Assembly: GCA_902786975.1 (NCBI GenBank)
Contig: CADAES010000014.1
Span: 1 to 49,085 of the forward strand
DNA from: an uncultured Ruminococcus sp.
GTDB taxonomy: Bacteria; Bacillota; Clostridia; Oscillospirales; Ruminococcaceae
Reading direction: 5' to 3'
Length of the DNA: 49,085 nucleotides
The translations under genes were made by a program, and so were the position numbers. Each line of letters begins with the position of its first letter. Position 1 is the first letter of the stretch. Below are positions 1 to 6,127 of this stretch, piece by piece. The notes under the pieces were generated by a model, which ran no database searches, was not told where the DNA came from, and worked only from the letters and a program-made list of their open reading frames with translations.

Positions 1-1
1 A

Positions 2-1225
2 AATCATAAGCAGATCGAAACTGTCAATGTAACAGCTAAGACTACAAATGCTACCTGCACAAAGGCAGGACAGACAGTTTACACATCTGCAGCGTTCAAA
101 AATACTGCTTTCAAGGTACAGACCAAGAATGTTACCCTCAAGGCAACAGGTCACAAGTTCTCGGCTTGGAAAACAACATCGTTCAACGTCGATAAAAAGA
201 CTGCAACACAGACGAGAAAGTGTGCACGTGGCGATAAGACCGAAACAAAGACAATAACTAATGCAGTAGTCCGCTACGCAGGCTCTGACAGAGCACAGAC
301 CGCTTCGCTTATTTCAAACGGTATGTACAAGACAGCAGATACAGTTATAATCGCAACAGGCTTCGATTTCCACGACGCTTTGGCAGCCGTACCGCTCGCA
401 AGCGCTTACAACGCACCCCTGCTCCTCGCAGACAGAGATAATCTCTCGGCAAAGACTATAGCAGAGATAAAGAGACTGAAAGCAAAGAACGTAATCGTAG
501 TAGCTTCGACCAATGCAAAAGACCTGAACGGAAACGATGCTGCAATAAAGAGCAAAGTTTACGCTCAGCTCAAAGAATTGAAAGTCAAGATAACAAAGCT
601 CGACGGCAAGACCTATTACGAGACCGCTAAGAAAGTCGCAGATGCACTTGGCAAGAAGAAGGCTGCACCTACAAGCGTATTTATCACAACTGATAAGAAC
701 TACGCAGATGCTTTGTCTGCATCACCTGTAGCAGCTATCCTCGGCGCACCTATCCTTTACGTAGACCCCAAGGCTGCTCTCAACTCCACTACGAAAAACT
801 ACCTTGCAAGCATTAAAAAGAGTGTCAAGAATATCTACATCGTCGGCGGAGTGAACGCAGTTTCAAAGAACGTCGAAAAGGCAGTGCTCAGCACACTCGG
901 CAAAAAGTCTGCAACAAGATTTGCAGGCGACAACAGGTACGAGACCTGCGTGCTTATCAACAAGAGCTTCGCTAAGAATCTGACAGGAAAGAGCGTGTGC
1001 ATCGCTAAGGGTTATAACTTCCCGGACGCACTCGCAGGCGGCGTGTTCGCTGCAAAGCAGAAAGCTCCGCTGTTCCTCGCTGATGCTCTCGGAGGCAAGG
1101 CAGAGCTTAGCAAGACTCAGTCAAGCTATCTCAAATCCAAGAACCCAAGCAAGCTTTACATCTTCGGCGGCGAAACAGCCGTACCTACAGCACTTGTAAA
1201 GACAGTAGCAAAGGCTTGCGTATAA
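2..1225 (+). CDS. CWB2-repeat cell-wall protein, 3' part (5' end outside window)
   Basis: The frame is open from base 2 to the TAA at 1223-1225, so this is the last ~407 codons of a longer gene. The nearest internal ATG (323) lies inside the wall-binding region and is not the start. The visible protein begins with a linker containing TTNATCTKAG and KATGHKFSAWKTT, also found in the next gene. Three CWB2 (PF04122) units follow: one around RYAGSDRAQTA, one around TTDKNYADALSASPVAA, one around GYNFPDALAGGVFAAK. Known CWB2 triplets hold proteins to anionic wall polymers in Gram-positive bacteria, so this is probably an exported surface protein. Its N-terminal functional part is not in the window. 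The CWB2 part is nearly the same as that of the next gene, including a 74-base identical stretch, so the two are recent paralogues or have exchanged sequence. Confidence 0.88.
   Translation, partial: NHKQIETVNVTAKTTNATCTKAGQTVYTSAAFKNTAFKVQTKNVTLKATGHKFSAWKTTSFNVDKKTATQTRKCARGDKTETKTITNAVVRYAGSDRAQTASLISNGMYKTADTVIIATGFDFHDALAAVPLASAYNAPLLLADRDNLSAKTIAEIKRLKAKNVIVVASTNAKDLNGNDAAIKSKVYAQLKELKVKITKLDGKTYYETAKKVADALGKKKAAPTSVFITTDKNYADALSASPVAAILGAPILYVDPKAALNSTTKNYLASIKKSVKNIYIVGGVNAVSKNVEKAVLSTLGKKSATRFAGDNRYETCVLINKSFAKNLTGKSVCIAKGYNFPDALAGGVFAAKQKAPLFLADALGGKAELSKTQSSYLKSKNPSKLYIFGGETAVPTALVKTVAKACV
1101..1174 (+). repeat. 74-base direct repeat, copy 1
   Basis: This stretch of the last CWB2 unit is identical base for base to 3706-3779 in the next gene, including synonymous positions. 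The flanks differ by scattered substitutions. Confidence 0.9.
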
Positions 1226-1236
1226 CCTGATTTTTT

Positions 1237-1266
1237 AGCCAGTCCCTTATCCGGGATTGGCTATTT
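1237..1266 (+). terminator. Rho-independent terminator after the first CWB2 gene
   Basis: The stem AGCCAGTCCC / GGGATTGGCT (one G-U pair) is followed by ATTTTATT. It begins 12 bases after the stop codon. Confidence 0.8.
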
Positions 1267-1315
1267 TATTCCAAACTGTTAATAAAAATTTATTTAAAAT
1301 TTGTCGAATTGATAT

Positions 1316-1330
1316 GATAGTTTAACTATC
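1316..1330. promoter_or_regulatory. Inverted repeat just upstream of the -35 box
   Basis: GATAGT-TTA-ACTATC is a perfect 6-bp inverted repeat ending 3 bases before the -35 hexamer of the next promoter. It could be an operator; no factor can be named. Confidence 0.35.
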
Positions 1331-1333
1331 ACA

Positions 1334-1362
1334 TTGACATCGAGTCTTTTAGGTAGTATACT
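1334..1362 (+). promoter_or_regulatory. Sigma-A promoter of the 805-aa surface protein gene
   Basis: TTGACA at 1334-1339 and TATACT at 1357-1362, with a 17-base spacer. Confidence 0.8.
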
Positions 1363-1412
1363 AATATTTATAAAATACTGCGAAAGCGGGAGAAAACGGA
1401 GGAATCAAATGC

Positions 1413-3830
1413 ATGAAGAAGAGAATACTTGCAACTGCGCTTGCATTATGCATGGTGTTTGGTAGTGCAGCGTCTTTATCTGAGTCTACTTTCACCGAGA
1501 GCACCGGAATAACGGCGAGTGCGGCTGAGTCAACCAAGAAATCCGGCAATTATGAGTATAAGCTGCTCAAAGATGGTTCGGCTATGATCACTAAATACAA
1601 CGGAAAGGAGAGCAAGGTAAGTATTCCGTCAAAGCTTGGCGGTAAGACCGTATCAAGCATTGGCCATATTGCATTTTCCTTTTGCACAACGATCACCAGC
1701 GTAACTATACCTGACAGTGTTACAGAAATTGGTGATAGCGCATTTATACAGTGCTCCAAACTCACCTCTGTTGATCTCGGCAAGAATACTATAAAGATCG
1801 GTAAGTATGCATTTGCCCAGACTAAGCTGACGAGCGTTTCTATTCCTTACAGCACGACCACGATCGGCGAGCATGCTTTTGAAGACTGCATATCTCTGAA
1901 AAAGGTTTATATAGGAGGTGGCAGGGTAAAGTCGATCGACAATTATGCATTCAGTAATTGTAAAGAACTCAGTTCTCTTGAACTTGGAAATGCCGTTTCA
2001 GCTATTGGTTCGTATGCATTCAAAGACTGTACTTCCCTTAAAACCCTGACTGTTCCTGATAGTGTAAATGGTATCTACCAGCGTGCATTTGATGGCTGTT
2101 CTGCTTTGACGACTGTTGTTATTGGCAATAATGTCAAGTCGATTGGCAATGGCGCCTTTATCAAGTGTGGAAAGCTTAAAAATATTACATTTGGTGTAAG
2201 TCTTGAAAAGATCGGAGAGTATGCATTTGATTCCTGCTCAAGTCTTACTAAGGTTGAACTTATGCCAAGCACCAAGGAGATCGGTGAAGGTGCATTCGGC
2301 GGCTGCAGCAGTGTAAAGTATGCATTCCTGCCGGGTGTGGAGAATATCAATCCTAAAGCTTTTATGTACTGCACAAAGCTCAGTGAAGTATACTTCAGCG
2401 ACGACAAGATCAGATCTATAGGTGAAGAAGCTTTTGTCAACTGTCCAGAACTCAAAAAGATCGGTATCCCCGATAGTGTGACCACACTGAGAGCTCACAG
2501 CTTCGGATATAAGCGGGAGAAGAATAATAAATACAGCAAGTACAGTGACATTTACATTTGCGGTTCAGTCAACTTTGATGCTGAAAAATATGCAAAGTCA
2601 AACGGTTTCAAATTCCAGTCTATCGCTTCGCATAAACACGTAAATATAACAGTGACCGTTCCGAATACCTGCACCAAAGAGGGCTATCAGATAACTCTGT
2701 GCAAGTACTGCGGAAATACAACAAAGAAAAATATTACTGCTCCGAAAGGCCATAGCTTTAGCGAGTGGAAAACTATATCTTTCGATGTTGACAAAAAGAC
2801 AGCTGCCCAGTCGAGAAAATGCTCTAAGGGTGATAAGTCAGAGACAAGGACTGTCAAGAATGCTATAGTTAGATATGCAGGTTCTGACCGTGCTGAAACT
2901 GCAGCAAAGATCTCTAAGGCTGTTTGCGCCAAGACCTCAAACACAGTCATTATCGCAACGGGCTTTGATTTCCACGATGCACTCGCAGCCGTTCCTCTCG
3001 CAAGCGCATACAATGCACCTCTGCTGTTGGCTGACAGAGATAATCTCTCGGATAGGACTATCAACGAGATAAAGAGACTCAAAGCAAAGAACGTAATAGT
3101 TGTCGCTTCGGCCAATGCAAAAGACCAGAACGGCAACAGCGCTGCTATCGGAAAGAATGTCTACGATCAGCTCAAAAAGCTTAAAGTAAAGTGGACTAAG
3201 CTCGATGGCAAGACCTATTACGAGACTGCTAAGAAAGTCGCAGTTCAGCTGAAAACCGTGACCAAGAAGAACCCGACAAGCTTATTCATCACGACCGATA
3301 AGAACTACGCAGATGCACTTTCAGCTTCACCAGTCGCTGCTGTTCTTGGCGCACCTATCCTTTACGTAGACCCGAAGGCAAGCCTCAACGCAACTACGAA
3401 AAACTACCTCACTTCTATCAAAAAGAGCGTGAAGAATGTCTACATAGTCGGCGGAGTGAACGCAGTATCCAAGAACGTTGAAAAGAGCGTACTTTCTGTA
3501 CTTGGAAAGAAATCTGCAACACGTTTCGCAGGAGATGACAGATATGAGACTTGCGTACTTATCAACAAGAGCTTTTCTAAGAATCTGACAGGAAAGAGCG
3601 TCTGCATTGCAAAGGGATATAACTTCCCGGATGCACTCGCAGGCGGTGTGTTCGCAGCAAAGCAGAAAGCTCCGCTGTTCCTTGCTGATGCTATCGGCGG
3701 CAAGACAGAGCTTAGCAAGACTCAGTCAAGCTATCTCAAATCCAAGAACCCAAGCAAGCTTTACATCTTCGGCGGCGAAGCTGCTGTTCCGACAGCTATT
3801 GTAAAGACTATCGCTAAGTCAAGCGTATAA
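1413..3830 (+). CDS. BspA-like leucine-rich repeat protein with C-terminal CWB2 repeats (805 aa)
   Basis: Predicted secreted wall-anchored adhesion or ligand-binding protein. Residues 1-38 form a signal peptide (KKR, hydrophobic core, ASA cleavage region). Residues ~45-400 carry BspA-type LRR_5 repeats (recurring AF..C..L..V.IP.SV..IG units). Residues ~405-490 are a linker with a CKYC pair and APKGHSFSEWKT. Residues ~490-805 hold three CWB2 units that bind cell-wall polymers. The ATG at 1413 is chosen because it gives the signal peptide; GGAGG at 1398-1402 is 10 bases upstream. A nearer ATG at 1409 is in another frame. It has its own promoter and terminator, so it is monocistronic. The ligand cannot be told from sequence. 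Family assignment is firm; the adhesin role is inferred from other BspA-like proteins. Confidence 0.92.
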   Translation: MKKRILATALALCMVFGSAASLSESTFTESTGITASAAESTKKSGNYEYKLLKDGSAMITKYNGKESKVSIPSKLGGKTVSSIGHIAFSFCTTITSVTIPDSVTEIGDSAFIQCSKLTSVDLGKNTIKIGKYAFAQTKLTSVSIPYSTTTIGEHAFEDCISLKKVYIGGGRVKSIDNYAFSNCKELSSLELGNAVSAIGSYAFKDCTSLKTLTVPDSVNGIYQRAFDGCSALTTVVIGNNVKSIGNGAFIKCGKLKNITFGVSLEKIGEYAFDSCSSLTKVELMPSTKEIGEGAFGGCSSVKYAFLPGVENINPKAFMYCTKLSEVYFSDDKIRSIGEEAFVNCPELKKIGIPDSVTTLRAHSFGYKREKNNKYSKYSDIYICGSVNFDAEKYAKSNGFKFQSIASHKHVNITVTVPNTCTKEGYQITLCKYCGNTTKKNITAPKGHSFSEWKTISFDVDKKTAAQSRKCSKGDKSETRTVKNAIVRYAGSDRAETAAKISKAVCAKTSNTVIIATGFDFHDALAAVPLASAYNAPLLLADRDNLSDRTINEIKRLKAKNVIVVASANAKDQNGNSAAIGKNVYDQLKKLKVKWTKLDGKTYYETAKKVAVQLKTVTKKNPTSLFITTDKNYADALSASPVAAVLGAPILYVDPKASLNATTKNYLTSIKKSVKNVYIVGGVNAVSKNVEKSVLSVLGKKSATRFAGDDRYETCVLINKSFSKNLTGKSVCIAKGYNFPDALAGGVFAAKQKAPLFLADAIGGKTELSKTQSSYLKSKNPSKLYIFGGEAAVPTAIVKTIAKSSV
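3706..3779 (+). repeat. 74-base direct repeat, copy 2
   Basis: Identical to 1101-1174. It encodes part of the third CWB2 unit, and the identity includes wobble positions. Confidence 0.9.
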
Positions 3831-3846
3831 CTAAATTAACACGTTT

Positions 3847-3873
3847 AAGCCCTCACAGCATTGTGGGGGCTTT
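3847..3873 (+). terminator. Rho-independent terminator
   Basis: AAGCCCTCACA / TGTGGGGGCTT stem with a four-base loop, then TTTGCATTTT. A similar hairpin recurs at 5845 and a related one at 5983. Confidence 0.8.
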
Positions 3874-3932
3874 GCATTTTGCTGCGTTTATCATCATTAT
3901 CTTATTAGAAATATGTTTTTACTGTAAAATGC

Positions 3933-3961
3933 TTGCATTATATACACTTATGTGTTACAAT
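3933..3961 (+). promoter_or_regulatory. Promoter of the ECF sigma/anti-sigma pair
   Basis: TTGCAT (3933-3938), 17-base spacer, TACAAT (3956-3961), 31 bases before the ATG. It looks like a sigma-A promoter; an additional self-recognised promoter cannot be excluded. Confidence 0.6.
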
Positions 3962-3992
3962 ATGAGCGACTTTATTTCAAGGAAGTGAAACA

Positions 3993-4520
3993 ATGCTGCC
4001 GATGATAACAATGGCTCTCGTCGAAGAACCTGATATGCAGGCTTTTGAAAAGCTTTACCGCACGTACAGGCAAAAAGCCTACTATGCAGCCTTTGATGTG
4101 CTCAACAATGAAGCTCTTGCAGAGGAGTGCGTTTCAGAAGCATTTTTAGCGGTGGCGAAGAATTTTCAAATTGTTAACAAACTTGAACCTAACAAACAGC
4201 TCAGATATATTGTTATATGCAGTAGAAACTATGCTGTGAATATGCTCAAAAAGGAAAAGCCGAATACCGTCTCAAAACAGTATGACGATGAGGAATACTT
4301 TGCTGATGACAGTTGCTTTGAATATGATATGCTATATTGGAAGGAGAGCCTGAACAAGCTCAACAAGACCGATAAGGATATCCTTTATCTTCGCTGTATA
4401 TTGCAGCTTGATTACAAGACTATCAGCAAAACCCTCAATATCAGCTGTGAAGCGGCGAGAGCACGTGTGTTTGCTGCAAGGAACAACTTGAAAAAAATCA
4501 TGGAAAAGGAGGACTTGTAA
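3993..4520 (+). CDS. ECF-type RNA polymerase sigma-70 family factor (175 aa)
   Basis: Probable alternative sigma factor. Region 2 lies at about residues 15-85 (FEKLYRTYRQKAYY, then AEECVSEAFLAVAKNF). Region 4 lies at ~115-172, with a helix-turn-helix around YKTISKTLNISCEAARARVF. There is no region 1.1 or region 3, and the length fits ECF factors. AAGGAAGTG just upstream serves as ribosome binding site for the ATG at 3993. The stop TAA shares one base with the next gene's ATG, so the two are translationally coupled, as is usual for an ECF factor and its anti-sigma. The regulon is unknown; its position between LRR/CWB2 genes suggests envelope or surface functions (inference). Confidence 0.85.
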   Translation: MLPMITMALVEEPDMQAFEKLYRTYRQKAYYAAFDVLNNEALAEECVSEAFLAVAKNFQIVNKLEPNKQLRYIVICSRNYAVNMLKKEKPNTVSKQYDDEEYFADDSCFEYDMLYWKESLNKLNKTDKDILYLRCILQLDYKTISKTLNISCEAARARVFAARNNLKKIMEKEDL

Positions 4521-5194
4521 TGAGTTTTGATGCGAGTTTTGTTCAGGCGTTTGAAAAGACATACGATGAAGACTTTGATGAATATATGAGTTCTCTTGAA
4601 CAAAGATCTGACCATGTTTTCAGCGAAAAGCACGAAAAGAAAATGGCTAAACTGATAAAGCGTCAGCGCAAGCCGTACTTTAGGTTTATATGTACAGCCG
4701 GAAGAAGGGCAGCCTGTATTGCCGCTGCGACTGTCGTTTTTTCTTCAACTGCGCTGGGCGTATATGCTGTCCGGAACAGGGCTTTTGATCTGTCTGCTGA
4801 CTCATGTTCGGATCATGATGTTATCAAAACCACCAGTGACAGCAGTGACTATCCCGAGATCATAGAAAAAGAATACTATATATCTGAGCTTCCGAATGGC
4901 TATAGACAGACTGAGTATAATAAGACAGATAATTGGTCCTACTCTGAGTACAGGAATGGGAATAAGCGCATAGTATTTGAGCAATGCACAAAAAAATCTT
5001 TCAAATTGTATATTGATAACGAATACTGTACATCTGAATCCTACATTGATACGGATGGAGTGAAATATATAATTAAGACATTCCAGAACGGTTCATTTAT
5101 TCTTTGGGACAACGGTGAGTATATAATGACATTAAGCAGCAATTTAGATAAAAATGTAGCCTTAAAACTGTGTAAGTCTACAAAAGTTAAATGA
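4520..5194 (+). CDS. Membrane-anchored anti-sigma-like protein with DUF4367-like C-terminus (224 aa)
   Basis: Probable partner that holds the preceding sigma factor at the membrane. The N-terminal ~50 residues are acidic then basic and cytoplasmic (ending KLIKRQRKPYFRF). One membrane segment lies at about residues 60-80 (ACIAAATVVFSSTALGVYAV). The extracytoplasmic part (~85-224) ends in a fold resembling DUF4367 (LPNGY..., SFILWDNGEYIMTLSS), a domain often found behind ECF factors in Clostridia. GGAGG lies ~10 bases before the ATG, inside the sigma gene. No zinc-binding HxxxCxxC anti-sigma motif is present, so the binding mode differs from ZAS-type anti-sigma factors. The anti-sigma role is inferred from overlap, topology and domain. 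Confidence 0.7.
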   Translation: MSFDASFVQAFEKTYDEDFDEYMSSLEQRSDHVFSEKHEKKMAKLIKRQRKPYFRFICTAGRRAACIAAATVVFSSTALGVYAVRNRAFDLSADSCSDHDVIKTTSDSSDYPEIIEKEYYISELPNGYRQTEYNKTDNWSYSEYRNGNKRIVFEQCTKKSFKLYIDNEYCTSESYIDTDGVKYIIKTFQNGSFILWDNGEYIMTLSSNLDKNVALKLCKSTKVK

Positions 5195-5283
5195 TGACCT
5201 AACAAAACAGTCTCAAAAACTGTCTTTAGATATAGAAAAAGATGTTTTTCTTTTCCGAATCTGATGACTGGAGGTCGATAGTT

Positions 5284-5703
5284 ATGAAAAAGAAGTTCGT
5301 ATCCGTGTTCACCGCTGTAATGATGCTGTTTGTTTTCAGTATTACAGCTTTTGCCGAATCAGATCAGGATGTAGCGGTCGTTCCTATGAGATACAGCTAC
5401 ACTAATATCGTTTCAAGTCGTATCTCATTTTCGGGTCATACTGCGACCTGCAGGAGTGTAGTTGAAGGCAAATCATCGGTAACGAAGATCGAGATCACCC
5501 AGTGCCTCGAAGAAGATATCGGCGGAGGCTGGTGGTACAGGATAGCATCGTGGACAAAAACGTTTTATGATAACTATGCTACGTATACAAACACCAAATC
5601 CAGTGTTCCCAGTGGAACTTACCACACAAGAACGATAGCAACGGTCTACGTTGGCTCCAACAGCGAATGCATTACTGCATACAGCACTACTGCAAGCTGC
5701 TGA
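5284..5703 (+). CDS. Small secreted protein of unknown function (139 aa)
   Basis: The ATG at 5284 is preferred over an upstream in-frame start at 5242 because GGAGG (5270-5274) lies 9 bases before it and the product then begins with a clear signal peptide (MKKKFVSVFTAVMMLF..., AFA cleavage). The mature part (~115 aa) is rich in aromatic, Ser and Thr residues (GGGWWYRIASWTKTF, YTNTKSSVPSGTYHTRT), has cysteines only at about position 60, near 80 and at the C-terminus, and looks like a beta-sandwich. It recalls DUF6147-type secreted proteins of clostridia, but I am not sure. It lies 89 bases behind the anti-sigma gene with no clear promoter of its own, so it may be cotranscribed with the ECF pair and be its output. 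Confidence 0.75.
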   Translation: MKKKFVSVFTAVMMLFVFSITAFAESDQDVAVVPMRYSYTNIVSSRISFSGHTATCRSVVEGKSSVTKIEITQCLEEDIGGGWWYRIASWTKTFYDNYATYTNTKSSVPSGTYHTRTIATVYVGSNSECITAYSTTASC

Positions 5704-5712
5704 TGTGTCGGT

Positions 5713-5815
5713 AAAAAGCAAAGGGCAGTTTTTTGTTGGTTTTTGTACAGCTGCTCCGGCTGTACCTCGAATATTACATCATCATCACATTACTGTTGAC
5801 TGTCCTTTGCTTTTT
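5713..5815. repeat. 103-bp element with 17-bp inverted termini and internal hairpin
   Basis: The arm at 5713-5729 pairs with 5799-5815 over 17 bp (one G-U pair). The 69-base interior holds a second perfect hairpin, GTACAGC (5745-5751) with GCTGTAC (5759-5765), and a CATCATCATCA stretch. It starts 10 bases after a stop codon and the right arm ends in TTTTT, so it can act as a terminator, but the long loop is unusual. It could be a structured 3' RNA, or a small MITE-like element; no target-site duplication is obvious. Confidence 0.6.
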
Positions 5816-5844
5816 ATGTATTTCTATAATTCTTATTGAAGCTG

Positions 5845-5868
5845 AGCCCTCACAATATGGGGGCTTTT
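5845..5868 (+). terminator. Second terminator-like hairpin
   Basis: AGCCCTCA / TATGGGGGCT stem followed by TTTT. It is the same motif as 3847-3873 with a shortened loop. No gene lies between it and the preceding element. Confidence 0.6.
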
Positions 5869-5982
5869 ACGTTTTTGAATAAACAGAGTATGTTTATTTT
5901 TTTGCAAGCTTGATATCTGCGATGATAAACAGATATATTTGGCTATATATATGCACGCAACTGTGAACTGTAGAAATATGTT

Positions 5983-6012
5983 ATAGCCCCCACAAAACAG
6001 GGGGCTATTTTT
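5983..6012 (+). terminator. Third terminator-like hairpin
   Basis: ATAGCCCCC / GGGGGCTAT, nine perfect pairs, followed by TTTTT. Bases 5869-5982 before it hold no convincing gene, so it may end a short non-coding transcript or mark the site of a lost gene. Confidence 0.65.
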
Positions 6013-6030
6013 AATGCGGATTTATGGATT

Positions 6031-6066
6031 ATTCTTATTGACAATAGATAAGAATTGTTCTATAAT
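6031..6066 (+). promoter_or_regulatory. Promoter of the 937-aa surface protein with inverted repeat over the -35 box
   Basis: TTGACA (6038-6043), 17-base spacer, TATAAT (6061-6066). A perfect 8-bp inverted repeat, ATTCTTAT (6031-6038) and ATAAGAAT (6048-6055), brackets the -35 box. A second one, ACAAT / ATTGT (6041-6045, 6054-6058), is nested in the spacer. This placement fits a repressor operator. Confidence 0.75.
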
Positions 6067-6127
6067 AAATATGTATGGGGTTTATCCATATAAAAAATAC
6101 TAAATATAGGGAAAGGTGAGAAACCAA

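Noticed and set aside
2630-2740. CKYC pair in the linker of the 805-aa protein as a zinc ribbon
   Set aside because: The second Cys pair needed for a ribbon is missing, and the sister gene lacks the first pair altogether.
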